Below are positions 51,973-60,076 of a stretch of 64,000 nucleotides of DNA, piece by piece. The DNA comes from Bacillota bacterium (lineage in GTDB: Bacteria > Bacillota > Clostridia > Christensenellales > CAG-314). The DNA is taken from NCBI GenBank assembly GCA_023458375.1, contig JAEWZT010000004.1:124001-188000 (forward strand), in the 5' to 3' direction. Made by a program: the position numbers and the translations under genes. Positions within the stretch are counted from its first letter, which is position 1. Each line of letters opens with the position of its first letter. The notes under the pieces were generated by a model. It saw only the letters and a list, made by a program, of their open reading frames with translations. It was not told the origin of the DNA and did not search any database.

Positions 51973-52110
51973 TTTTCCTTTTTCCATTTTTAATTTTACC
52001 ATATTTTTGAATAAAAGAAAAGAAGAATTTTTTGGGCGCATTTTTTCTTTCGCGCGCGCCTTTCTTAACAGAAAAGGAGATATTTTCATACTATTTTATT
52101 AGGGTAAAAA

Positions 52111-53184
52111 ATGATAACTATAAGTTTATGTATGATTGTGCGCGACGAAAGTCAAGTTCTCGCCCGCTGCCTTGACAGCGTAAAAGATGCCGTTGACGAA
52201 ATAATTATCGTTGATACGGGTTCTCTTGACAATACCAAAGAAATTGCCTTGCGCTATACGCAAAAAGTTTACGATTTTCCTTGGATTGAAGATTTTTCCG
52301 CCGCGCGCAACTTTTCTTTTTCAAAGGGTGGAAGCGATTTTTTGATGTGGCTTGACGCCGACGACATTATGACAAATCAAAACCTCCTAAAACTCAAAAA
52401 ACTTAAAGAAGAATTGACGGCGCAGACGGCAGCCGTCTATATGCTCTATAACGTTGCTTTTAACGACGCGGGAGAGCCGACGTTTAGTTTTTACCGAGAA
52501 AGGCTTGTAAACAGGCTGTTTAACCCCCTTTGGCAGGACCCCGTGCACGAAACTATTGAAGTTATCGGGCAAAAAATATATTCAGATATAGAAGTTGAAC
52601 ACCGAAAAATAAAAGCTCCCGCAACGGGGCGTAACTTAAAGATTTTACAAGCTCAAATGCAAAAAGGAAAGGCTGCGCCGCGAACGCGCTTTTACTACGC
52701 CAGAGAGCTTATGTTTAACGAAAAAATTGAGCAGGCAATAGCCGTTTTTGAAGATTATTTGCACAGCGGACAAGGGTGGTTTGAAAACCAGCTTACAGCC
52801 GCGAGAGACTTATCTTTTTGCTATGAAAGGGCGGGAGATGCAAAAATGGCGTTAAAGAGCGCCCTTTTAGGGCTGTCTTACGCCCCTCCGCGCGGCGAAC
52901 TGCTTTGCCGCATAGGGGAGCTGTTTTTAAAAGAGCAAAGATTACAGGAGGCAAAGTATTGGTATGAAAGGGCACTTGATTGCGCTCTACCCCAAAACGC
53001 TTTGGGCTTTGTGGAGAAAGATTATTACGGGTATGTTCCCGCTTTACAGCTTTGCGTAATTTGCGACAAATTAAAAGATTACAAAGAGGCTCAAAAATAC
53101 AACGAAAGGGCGGGGGCTTTCAAGCCTTCTTCTCCTCAATACTTATATAATAAGAAATACTTTGAAAGTTTGAAAGGAAAATGA
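52111..53184 (+). CDS. GT2 glycosyltransferase with TPR-like C-terminus
   Basis: 357 residues. The N-terminal ~95 residues start like a family 2 glycosyltransferase: ISLCMIVRDESQVLARCLDSV, EIIIVDTGSLDNTKEIA, and the DxD motif in LMWLDADDIM. The C-terminal ~150 residues are helical repeats resembling TPR (YYARELMFNEKIEQAIAVFEDYL, GELFLKEQRLQEAKYWYERAL). Its stop is four bases before a collagen-like gene whose SD lies within its end, so they are co-translated. It most likely glycosylates the Thr residues of that repeat, as expected for exosporium filaments. Its product sugar is unknown. Confidence 0.88.
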   Translation: MITISLCMIVRDESQVLARCLDSVKDAVDEIIIVDTGSLDNTKEIALRYTQKVYDFPWIEDFSAARNFSFSKGGSDFLMWLDADDIMTNQNLLKLKKLKEELTAQTAAVYMLYNVAFNDAGEPTFSFYRERLVNRLFNPLWQDPVHETIEVIGQKIYSDIEVEHRKIKAPATGRNLKILQAQMQKGKAAPRTRFYYARELMFNEKIEQAIAVFEDYLHSGQGWFENQLTAARDLSFCYERAGDAKMALKSALLGLSYAPPRGELLCRIGELFLKEQRLQEAKYWYERALDCALPQNALGFVEKDYYGYVPALQLCVICDKLKDYKEAQKYNERAGAFKPSSPQYLYNKKYFESLKGK

Positions 53185-53187
53185 TAT

Positions 53188-54399
53188 ATGTTTTGTAACG
53201 ATGAAAGATTTAGAACGAGATGCTGCTCAGGCGTCGTAAGACCCGATTTAGTCGGACCTCCCGGTCCGCGGGGACCCCAAGGTCCGCGAGGCTTTCCCGG
53301 CCCCACGGGTCCCACGGGTCCGACGGGCGCTACCGTAGGCTCAACGGGTCCCACTGGTCCGACGGGTCCGCAAGGTCCGACGGGTCCGCAAGGACCCCAA
53401 GGTCCGGTAGGACCCCAAGGTCCCCAAGGAGTGCAAGGTCCGCAAGGTCCGATTGGTCCGCAAGGTCCAGTAGGTCCGCAAGGACCGGCAGGCGCAACAG
53501 GCGCAACAGGCGCAACAGGAGCTAACGGCGCAACAGGTTCCACAGGCGCGACAGGTCCCACGGGAGCCAGCGGCGTTACAGGTGCCACGGGTCCCACGGG
53601 AGCTAACGGCGCGACAGGTCCCACGGGCGGCACAGGAGCAAACGGGGCCACGGGTCCTACCGGCGCAACAGGAGCCACAGGGGCAACAGGTCCGACAGGA
53701 ACAACGGGCGCAACAGGTGCTACGGGAGCGACGGGCACCACGGGAGCAACGGGAGCAACAGGCGCTACGGGTACCACGGGCGCCACGGGCGCCACGGGTC
53801 CCACAGGCACCACAGGCGCAACAGGAGCCACAGGCGCTACGGGAGCTACCGGTTCCACAGGAGAAACGGGTCCCACAGGCCCCACGGGAGAGGGGGCAAT
53901 TATTCCCTTCGCATCGGGAACGCCAGTAGCTTTGGCAACGGTGCTGGGAGGATTGCTTAACACTTCCAGCGCAATCGGTTTTGGGCTTAACCTTCCGGGA
54001 ATCTCCGCCGTAGGCGGAACAATAGACCTACTGGGGGTGACAAACTTTGCTTTCTCAATGCCCAGAGACGGAGTTATAACTTCTTTGGCGGCTTATTTGA
54101 GTATAAGCGCCGGTCTGAGCTTGCTCGCCTCAACGGTAACGATAACGGCGCGGTTATTTCAATCCACCGCCCCTAACGACGACTTTGTTGAAGTTCCCGG
54201 CGCGGTAGTTACGCTTGCGCCGCCCCTTACGGGACTTATTTCTGTCGGCGATATAAGCAGCGGCATAACTAGCGGCTTGAATATTCCCGTTGATGCGGGA
54301 ACAAGGCTGCTCTTAATTTTCTCCGCAGATGTTACGGGCGGCCTTGATTTGGCTGCCGTCGTCGCGGGCTATGCCAGCGCGGGGCTTGGGATTTCTTAA
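53188..54399 (+). CDS. Collagen-like spore-surface glycoprotein, BclB-like
   Basis: 403 residues with GAAAGGA ribosome binding site. Residues 1-22 are a short Cys-containing leader (MFCNDERFRTRCCSG). Residues 23-234 are ~70 Gly-X-Y triplets: first GPQ/GPT rich, then long GAT/GTT runs. Residues 235-403 are a hydrophobic Cys-free C-terminal domain beginning GAIIPFASGTPVAL, which resembles the BclB/exospore_TM C-terminal domain. It probably forms hair-like spore filaments with Thr glycans. The paired glycosyltransferase is upstream; the terminator at 54465 ends the unit. Confidence 0.88.
   Translation: MFCNDERFRTRCCSGVVRPDLVGPPGPRGPQGPRGFPGPTGPTGPTGATVGSTGPTGPTGPQGPTGPQGPQGPVGPQGPQGVQGPQGPIGPQGPVGPQGPAGATGATGATGANGATGSTGATGPTGASGVTGATGPTGANGATGPTGGTGANGATGPTGATGATGATGPTGTTGATGATGATGTTGATGATGATGTTGATGATGPTGTTGATGATGATGATGSTGETGPTGPTGEGAIIPFASGTPVALATVLGGLLNTSSAIGFGLNLPGISAVGGTIDLLGVTNFAFSMPRDGVITSLAAYLSISAGLSLLASTVTITARLFQSTAPNDDFVEVPGAVVTLAPPLTGLISVGDISSGITSGLNIPVDAGTRLLLIFSADVTGGLDLAAVVAGYASAGLGIS
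53254..53889 (+). repeat. Collagen triplet repeat region, gene at 53188
   Basis: About 70 nine-base Gly-X-Y codons in direct repeat. Almost every Y position is Thr, Gln or Pro, and higher-order blocks (GATGATGPTGTT-type) recur. On the minus strand it gives a long artefactual Pro-Val-Gly-Pro ORF. It is likely hypervariable between strains. Confidence 0.88.
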
Positions 54400-54464
54400 A
54401 AGAATAAAGACCTTAAAGCGCCATTAAAACAAAAGCGGTTCAATTGAAATAGTTTTGGCATAGG

Positions 54465-54497
54465 CGGGGCGTCCCTTTATTTGGCGCCCCGTTTTTA
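54465..54497 (+). terminator. Terminator of the glycosyltransferase-collagen unit
   Basis: CGGGGCG (54465-54471) pairs with CGCCCCG (54485-54491), T-run follows. Confidence 0.85.
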
Positions 54498-54516
54498 ATT
54501 AGTTTATTATTAAAAA

Positions 54517-54543
54517 CCCCGCCGCACATATGGAGCGGCGGGG
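54517..54543 (-). terminator. Terminator of dinB
   Basis: CCCCGCCGC (54517-54525) pairs with GCGGCGGGG (54535-54543); the minus strand runs into T residues. It lies ~150 bases beyond the dinB stop. Confidence 0.75.
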
Positions 54544-54692
54544 CAGTTTAAAACAAAAGCAAATAGGCTGAAAGGTTTTTATTATTTTGATTTTTTTGCT
54601 TTGTCGGCGTTTTACTTCTATCCTACATTTATACAAGAACATTTTTGGCATAAATAATATACTTTTAAAATTAAAACCTTTGCCATTTCGTC

Positions 54693-55934
54693 TTATGGCA
54701 TATTGCGCTTAAAGGGCAGTAAGTCGTCCTCCTCGCAAAACTTATCCGTTAAAATTACGTTGTCTAAGAGTATGGCGCGTTTTACTGCCGAATAGCCGTA
54801 TCTCGCGCGTATTTTATCAAGCGCCCTTTCCATTTTTTCTTCCTTTTGGGGAACTTCGTCAAAAAAAGTGCATTGACGGGGTCCTTCGTTTGCGTCGGTA
54901 AGGCAAGACATAGTTACCGTCAGCGTCCTTACGGGCAAATCTTTTGAGGGATTCCAAATTTCCCTCAAAAGATTGTAGGCGCTTTGCGCTATATCGGAAG
55001 CGCAGTAAGTGGGGGAGGAAAGTTTACATTGCTTGCCTTTATGCTCTAAATCGTTGAAGCGCAAATTTATATGCGCCACCTGCCCTTTAAGGTTGTATCT
55101 CCTCATTCGCGTAGCTACCATTTCCGCAAGCGCGTAAATAGTCTGCTTAGCCATAGTCAGATTTGTTATGTCTTGCTTTGTTGTTGTGCCGTGTCCCACG
55201 CTTTTCACCCGCCCTTCCATTCCGTTTGCTGTAACGGGGCTGTCCTCTTCACCCGATGCGAAAGCCTTCATTTTAGCGCCGTTTATGCCAAAGCGCATAC
55301 TCAAAAGCTTGTCGTCGGCGTTTGCGAGGTCGCCTATGGTATAAATATTCAAGCGGTTTAGTTCTTGCCTTGTGCGCCTGCCCACCATAAGCAGTTCCTC
55401 AACGGGAAGAGAAAAGATTTTTTCCTTGTAATTGCCTCTGTCTAAAACAGTTGTGGCGTCGGGTTTTTTAATATCGCTGCCCAGTTTTGCAAAAATTTTA
55501 TTAAAGGACACGCCTACCGATATGGTAAGCCCCGTTGTTTCCTTTACTTTTTGGCGCAGTTCGTCGGCGATTTCCTTTCCGCTTTTGTCGGTATAGCGCG
55601 TTAAGTCAAGCCAGCATTCGTCAAGCCCGAAAGCTTCCACCCTGTCGGTGTAGCTTAAATAAATGTCCTTAACCATATTTGAATAGGTGACGTATTGGTC
55701 AAAATGCGGTGTTACCACCACAAGCTGGGGGCACTTTTGTTTTGCTTCCCAAATGGCTTCTCCCGTTTTTACGCCCATCTTTTTTGCCGCGGTGTTTTTG
55801 GCAAGCACAATGCCGTGCCGCTCGGAGGGGTTTCCGCACACGGCAACATAAGCGTCTTTAAGGGAAGGGTCCGCCATACATTCTACCGACGCGTAGAAGT
55901 TATTTAGGTCGCAATGCAAGATAGTTCTGTCCAT
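54693..55934 (-). CDS. dinB: DNA polymerase IV (Y-family, DinB)
   Basis: 413 residues. It copies past damaged bases with low fidelity. The start at 55934 gives the classical N-terminus ILHCDLNNFYASVE (first metal Asp), then FGLDECWLDLT with the catalytic Asp-Glu, and the little-finger domain with VKSVGHGTTT. No ribosome binding site precedes the ATG; the promoter's transcription start coincides with it (see regulatory entry), so the mRNA looks leaderless. It is SOS controlled by a LexA box in the promoter spacer. Confidence 0.96.
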   Translation of the reverse strand: MDRTILHCDLNNFYASVECMADPSLKDAYVAVCGNPSERHGIVLAKNTAAKKMGVKTGEAIWEAKQKCPQLVVVTPHFDQYVTYSNMVKDIYLSYTDRVEAFGLDECWLDLTRYTDKSGKEIADELRQKVKETTGLTISVGVSFNKIFAKLGSDIKKPDATTVLDRGNYKEKIFSLPVEELLMVGRRTRQELNRLNIYTIGDLANADDKLLSMRFGINGAKMKAFASGEEDSPVTANGMEGRVKSVGHGTTTKQDITNLTMAKQTIYALAEMVATRMRRYNLKGQVAHINLRFNDLEHKGKQCKLSSPTYCASDIAQSAYNLLREIWNPSKDLPVRTLTVTMSCLTDANEGPRQCTFFDEVPQKEEKMERALDKIRARYGYSAVKRAILLDNVILTDKFCEEDDLLPFKRNMP

Positions 55935-55941
55935 TGATTAC

Positions 55942-55970
55942 AGTATAGAACAAATGTTCTTAAATGTCAA
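55942..55970 (-). promoter_or_regulatory. dinB promoter with LexA (SOS) box
   Basis: Minus strand: perfect TTGACA (55965-55970), a 17-base spacer and TATACT (55942-55947). The spacer holds GAACAAATGTTC (55948-55959), which fits the Firmicute LexA box CGAACRNRYGTTYG core. Only seven bases separate the -10 from ATG. Confidence 0.88.
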
Positions 55971-56069
55971 CATCTTAATTTAAAAGAAAGAACAACTTTG
56001 CGCGGCATTTTAATTTATACCAAACAATAGCTTTTGCTTCGGCGCGGTAAATAAGTAAGGAAAACCAAT

Positions 56070-56100
56070 AAAAGCCGTTTAGCCAAGCGGCTTTTATTTT
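56070..56100. terminator. Stand-alone bidirectional hairpin terminator
   Basis: AAAAGCCGTTT pairs with AAGCGGCTTTT around AGCC, T-rich tail. The surrounding region 55980-56450 shows no gene and is AT-rich; the terminator may shield dinB from other transcription. Confidence 0.75.
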
Positions 56101-56450
56101 ATAAGAAATGTTTTATTGCTCATTTTATCTTTTTTTAACTATTTTAATTGAGTTAGCCCTTTCAAATAATTAGTAATTTTTAAAATTTCGTTTTCCGCTT
56201 TAAGCAATTTAATTGAGATTTGAAGTTCAAATATAAATCTAACGCCCATTAAAGCGCGCTTTATGCTTAGGTTGGAAGAGCTGCCGTTAAAAAAAGTATA
56301 TAAGTTTTAGAATCTTAAATCAACATAGGGGACTCCGAAAATCAAAAAATCCCCCTTTAAACAAAACTTTAATGGATTTAAAGTCAAAAGCTTTTTTGTG
56401 GATAATTAGGTTTTATACAAAACCCATTACTTAATGGCTTTTATTTTACA

Positions 56451-59159
56451 TTATCTGTCGTTTATAGTATCTATGGGTTTTTTGCGCGCCAGTTTGTAAA
56501 CGGGCAGGAAAGAAGCGGCAGCGGCTACAAGAATACAAATCCCCGCCAAAATGGCTATTTGCCTTATACCGAAATTGAGCAGGCTTATGGGCAGCCCCGA
56601 TTTATGCACCACAAGGTTTGCGGCGATGCTTACCACTGCGGCAATTACGGCGGAAAGCGTAAAGTTAATTAAAGCTATAATTAAACTTTCGGCAAAAAAT
56701 ATGCTGTAAACGTCGGCGCCCCGCGCGCCTATCGCCCTTAAAATACCTATGTCTTTCTTTTTGTAAGATATTGACACGCTTATATAGTTTGCAAACTGCA
56801 ACGACGCAAACACTGCAAAAGCCATGCCCAAATAGACGAACACCTTTTTTAATACGTCAAAAATATTGTCAAAAAGCCTTAACGCGACTAATATTTCGTT
56901 TTGCATTTCGTAGTAATAGCCGCCCTGTTTTTCGCCGCTTAAATCCAGCGCGTTTTGAATGTCCACTTTGCTGTTGTGCATAGGGGCGATTGCGCTGCCG
57001 TATATTTTTTGGCTTTGTTCGTAAAACTTTTCATACAGCGCTTGCGGCACGACCCACGCCTCTGCGTTTTCGCTTGGCAAGGAGTCGGGTTTGGGTTCAA
57101 AATACCCCACAACTGTAAAATTGCCCGTAGTATCATTTCCGTAAAACTGTTGCGTTAAATTGTATGAAGCCTCCGACTTGTTCTTTAAGCTTTTTGGAAG
57201 TAAAATTTCGTTTTCGCCAAGAGAAGTTTTTACCTCGCCCACCCAGTCTATGCTGCCGGAGTCAATGTCCGATAGCTTTAAAATGTATTTTATATAAGTT
57301 TTAGAATTCCAACCTTCTTCATCTGTTACGGTATAAAATAAAGAAGATTTCCATGCTAAGTCTACGGTGGAAATGGCGGCGTAATAGGCGATTTCGTCCG
57401 CTAAATACGAGGTGAAACCTTTCGCCCCGAAAATCAAGCCGTGATAACCGTATTTTAGCGCGGCTTGCATGCTTAAATTTGCAACCTCGCGCCTAAGCCA
57501 TTGTTCCAGCACGTCTTTGCTGTTTTCTTCCTTTAAAATATCGTATTCGCCGTTGCTGTTAAAACCCGTGTCAATTACGCCAGTTACGGTAAAAGAATAT
57601 AAACCCAGATAAATTGTTTTTCCGATTATGTCCTGCTTGCTGTTAACGGCTATTCTTGCCGTTCCCTCCCTGCCTTCTTTATAGTCGTATTTATAAAAAC
57701 TTTGATAAATATAGTCCGTAATGGCGATTTCGCTGTAATTTGAAGGGTAGTTGCCTGTAATGCTAAAACCTAACTGCTCCAAATACTCCTTGTCGCCGTC
57801 TATGAAGCCGCTTGCGGAATTGCCGTAATAACTGCCGTAAGTATAATCGGCGTAAAGGCTGTCGCTAAACACTGACAAATTGTAATTAGAATAAACGCCC
57901 TTCATTTCGGCACCGCTTTTTGCGCTTAAAGTTTTTAAATCCTGTTCGCTGAAAAAATCTTTATTGTAATAAACGTCAAATTCGCTTTCGCTTCCGAAAG
58001 CGGAGTATTTTTCATACGTCAAATTGGCAAGCTTGGCATCGTAAATGGAAGAAAGCAGAGCATTTTGCATATTGTAAACTGCCATTGTATCCGTTAAGGC
58101 AAAAAGCACAAATGCAAAAACAGAAAGCAATATCGTCATAACAAGGCGGAACTTTTTGTTTTGAAAGGCGCTTGCGCCTATTTTAAAGGCGTCTTTTACG
58201 GGAAGGCGCGAACGTATGGAGTAAAAGCTTTTACCTTCAACCACGGCGATATTATCTTCTTTTGTTTGCTTAAAAACGTGTATTCCCTCGGCGGTTATAT
58301 TTGAAGTTTTGCGTATATTTTCGTTTATTTTTCCGTCTAGCGAAATGACGGTATCGTTTTGGCTGTTTAGCACAAATTGCCTTATAAGCACAAGCTCTTC
58401 CGCCGAAAGGGCGTAGCCTTTGTTGATGTGTATAACTCTGTCCTTTATTACCTTTAAGCCGCTTGTGACTTCCTGCGCCCTTTCGGTATTTTTCTGAACG
58501 TCGTCTATTACCACGCCGTCAGCAAGGGTAATGATTCTGTCTGCATACTGTTCGGCGAATTCTCTGTCGTGAGAAACTACCAAAACAAGTCGCGTTTTTG
58601 AAAGGTGTTTTAGGGTGTCAAAAACTTGGACGCCCGTCTTGCTGTCAAGGGCGCCCGTAGGCTCGTCCGCCAAAATGATTTCGGGGCTTTTGACAAGGGC
58701 GCGCGCGATGGCTACGCGCTGTTTTTGACCGCCCGAAAGCTCGTTGGGTTTTCTGTTGCCGTAGCCTTCAAGCTCAACTTCCGCCAAAATACTGTTAATT
58801 GCCTCTTTTGTCGCCTTTTTGCCTTGAAGTTCAAGCGCCAGCCCTATATTCGCGCCCACCGTAAAGTCTTGAATAATGTTGTATTCTTGAAAGATAAAAC
58901 CCAAATAAGTGTTTCTGTAACTGTCAAAGTCGCTTTGAGAAAACGCCGCCGAGCTTTTTCCGTTTATGATTATTTCTCCGCCGTCAATTCTGTCAAGCCC
59001 GCCTATACAGTTTAACAGGGTGCTTTTGCCGCAGCCACTTTTGCCCAAAACAAAAACCAAACCCACATCGTCAAGCTTTAAGCTTACGTTTTTTAGCGCT
59101 TTTACGGCGGGACCTTTTTTAGGTTTATAGGTTTTTGACACCCCTTTAAGTTCAATCAT
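56451..59159 (-). CDS. MacB-type ABC transporter: ATPase fused to FtsX-like permease
   Basis: 902 residues. Residues 1-~225 are an ABC ATPase: Walker A GKSGCGKST (39-47), Q-loop FIFQEYN, signature LSGGQKQ, Walker B VILADEPTGALDS. Residues ~225-330 form a linker region. One helix at ~337-358 is followed by a ~430-residue extracytoplasmic domain and three C-terminal membrane helices of the FtsX type (GMAFAVFASLQFANYISVSI, FTLSAVIAAVVSIAAN, AGICILVAAAASFLPVY). Such proteins usually act in peptide-antibiotic detoxification or lipoprotein release rather than simple export. No two-component genes lie next to it. SD is weak (AAGG/GGCGG). Confidence 0.9.
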   Translation of the reverse strand: MIELKGVSKTYKPKKGPAVKALKNVSLKLDDVGLVFVLGKSGCGKSTLLNCIGGLDRIDGGEIIINGKSSAAFSQSDFDSYRNTYLGFIFQEYNIIQDFTVGANIGLALELQGKKATKEAINSILAEVELEGYGNRKPNELSGGQKQRVAIARALVKSPEIILADEPTGALDSKTGVQVFDTLKHLSKTRLVLVVSHDREFAEQYADRIITLADGVVIDDVQKNTERAQEVTSGLKVIKDRVIHINKGYALSAEELVLIRQFVLNSQNDTVISLDGKINENIRKTSNITAEGIHVFKQTKEDNIAVVEGKSFYSIRSRLPVKDAFKIGASAFQNKKFRLVMTILLSVFAFVLFALTDTMAVYNMQNALLSSIYDAKLANLTYEKYSAFGSESEFDVYYNKDFFSEQDLKTLSAKSGAEMKGVYSNYNLSVFSDSLYADYTYGSYYGNSASGFIDGDKEYLEQLGFSITGNYPSNYSEIAITDYIYQSFYKYDYKEGREGTARIAVNSKQDIIGKTIYLGLYSFTVTGVIDTGFNSNGEYDILKEENSKDVLEQWLRREVANLSMQAALKYGYHGLIFGAKGFTSYLADEIAYYAAISTVDLAWKSSLFYTVTDEEGWNSKTYIKYILKLSDIDSGSIDWVGEVKTSLGENEILLPKSLKNKSEASYNLTQQFYGNDTTGNFTVVGYFEPKPDSLPSENAEAWVVPQALYEKFYEQSQKIYGSAIAPMHNSKVDIQNALDLSGEKQGGYYYEMQNEILVALRLFDNIFDVLKKVFVYLGMAFAVFASLQFANYISVSISYKKKDIGILRAIGARGADVYSIFFAESLIIALINFTLSAVIAAVVSIAANLVVHKSGLPISLLNFGIRQIAILAGICILVAAAASFLPVYKLARKKPIDTINDR

Positions 59160-59200
59160 AAATCGGCACCGCCTTTAAGTATAAGTATTACTTTTACGTA

Positions 59201-59229
59201 TTATATCACAACGCTCCCTTTCAAATCAA
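59201..59229 (-). promoter_or_regulatory. Promoter of the ABC fusion gene
   Basis: TTGATT (59224-59229 minus), a 17-base spacer and perfect TATAAT (59201-59206). A palindrome AAGTATTACTT (59184-59194) lies just downstream as a candidate operator. Confidence 0.65.
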
Positions 59230-59430
59230 CATATTATAATAAATACTCAAAAATATTGACTTGTGGGGCTTGCGGCAAAAAGAGTATTTTACCCGTTAAA
59301 GTATCGCCTTTTTTGCGCAAAAATAAGCAAGCCGTTGTGAGTTTAGAATAAAAGCCCTTGCGATTTTATTTTTTAAGTCAATAAAAATACTTGCAAGAGG
59401 CGATAAAATATGCTATTATTTCACTTGCTT

Positions 59431-59516
59431 GCTGGTGTGGTGGAATGGCAGACGCGGCGGACTCAAAATCCGCTGTCCGCAAGGACATGGGGGTTCAAGT
59501 CCCTTCACCAGCACCA
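59431..59516 (+). tRNA. tRNA-Leu(CAA)
   Basis: Acceptor GCTGGTG / CACCAGC, D-arm GTGGAATGGCAGAC, anticodon loop CTCAAAA (anticodon CAA) on stem GCGGA/TCCGC, long variable arm with CTGTCCGCAAGGACATGG, T-arm GGGTTCAAGTCCC and encoded ACCA. It reads TTG. An accessory operon begins 355 bases after it, a common insertion position. Confidence 0.95.
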
Positions 59517-59528
59517 TATTAGATGAAT

Positions 59529-59559
59529 AGGTTTGATACAATCGTATTGAGCCTTTTTT
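59529..59559 (+). terminator. Terminator of tRNA-Leu
   Basis: An 11-pair stem with three G-U pairs (59529-59539 with 59544-59554), loop AATC and T-run. Confidence 0.78.
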
Positions 59560-59613
59560 ATTTTGAATAAAGGGGGAAAGTCCCTATCTTCACTCAGCAG
59601 CGAGACAAAGTGA

Positions 59614-59657
59614 GACCTGTAGTAGTCAAATATTAGGCTATTTACAGGTCCTTTTTT
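59614..59657 (+). terminator. Orphan terminator hairpin upstream of the iteron array
   Basis: GACCTGTA (59614-59621) pairs with TACAGGTC (59643-59650), T-run to 59658. No gene or promoter is evident between it and the tRNA terminator, so it may end a small RNA or be the remnant of an inserted element. Confidence 0.7.
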
Positions 59658-59674
59658 TGTTTTCAAATCAACTA

Positions 59675-59766
59675 TTGAACGATTACCCTACTTTTTAACG
59701 ATTACCCCATAAATTGAACGATTACCCACCTTTTGAACGATTACCCCATAAATTGAACGATTTGAG
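59675..59766. repeat. Five iteron-like direct repeats upstream of the defence-type operon
   Basis: Copies of TTGAACGATTACCC (or variants) begin at 59675, 59694, 59714, 59733 and 59753: spacings 19, 20, 19, 20. This equals about two helical turns, so bound proteins would sit on one face. The last copy diverges after ACGATT. The array starts ~130 bases before the promoter -35 box. It is a candidate operator array for the XRE regulator or a mark of a mobile element origin. Confidence 0.75.
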
Positions 59767-59805
59767 AAAAAAATGACGCTTAATAGATATAAATCTCCAA
59801 TTTTA

Positions 59806-59834
59806 TAGACAAAATGATTAAAAAGTGTTATAAT
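59806..59834 (+). promoter_or_regulatory. Promoter of the defence-type operon
   Basis: TAGACA (59806-59811), a 17-base spacer and perfect TATAAT (59829-59834), about 38 bases before the XRE start codon. Confidence 0.65.
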
Positions 59835-59871
59835 AATGACTATAACAAATGATTACTAATAGGAGGCATGT

Positions 59872-60075
59872 ATGGACTACCAACGAATAGTTAAAGAATT
59901 AAGAGAAAAACTTATTTTATCTCAACAGGAATTTGCTGATTTGCTTGGCGTGTCCTTTGCATCAATTAATAGGTGGGAAACAGGTAGATACGAACCAACT
60001 ATAAAGATTAAGAGGATAATTGTTGAGTTATGCAAAAAAAATAATGTTGACATAGAAAAGTATAGAGGTAATTGA
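59872..60075 (+). CDS. XRE-type HTH regulator (C-protein-like)
   Basis: 67 residues with TAGGAGG ribosome binding site. The whole protein is a Cro/CI helix-turn-helix: IVKELREKLILSQQEFADLLGVSFASINRWETGRYEPT. Its size is like the controller (C) proteins that delay restriction relative to methylation in restriction-modification operons. Its stop is one base before the first methyltransferase start. Together with the iteron array upstream this suggests autoregulation of the operon. No function beyond DNA binding can be assigned. Confidence 0.88.
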   Translation: MDYQRIVKELREKLILSQQEFADLLGVSFASINRWETGRYEPTIKIKRIIVELCKKNNVDIEKYRGN

Positions 60076-60076
60076 A

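Noticed and set aside
53254..53889. CRISPR-like tandem repeats
   Set aside because: The periodicity is nine bases, in frame with Gly-X-Y codons; there are no spacers and no cas genes.
53136..53963. Long minus-strand ORF rich in Val-Gly-Pro-Val-Ala-Pro
   Set aside because: It is the antisense of the collagen triplet repeat; base periodicity keeps that frame open. The N- and C-termini have no domain, and there is no ribosome binding site.
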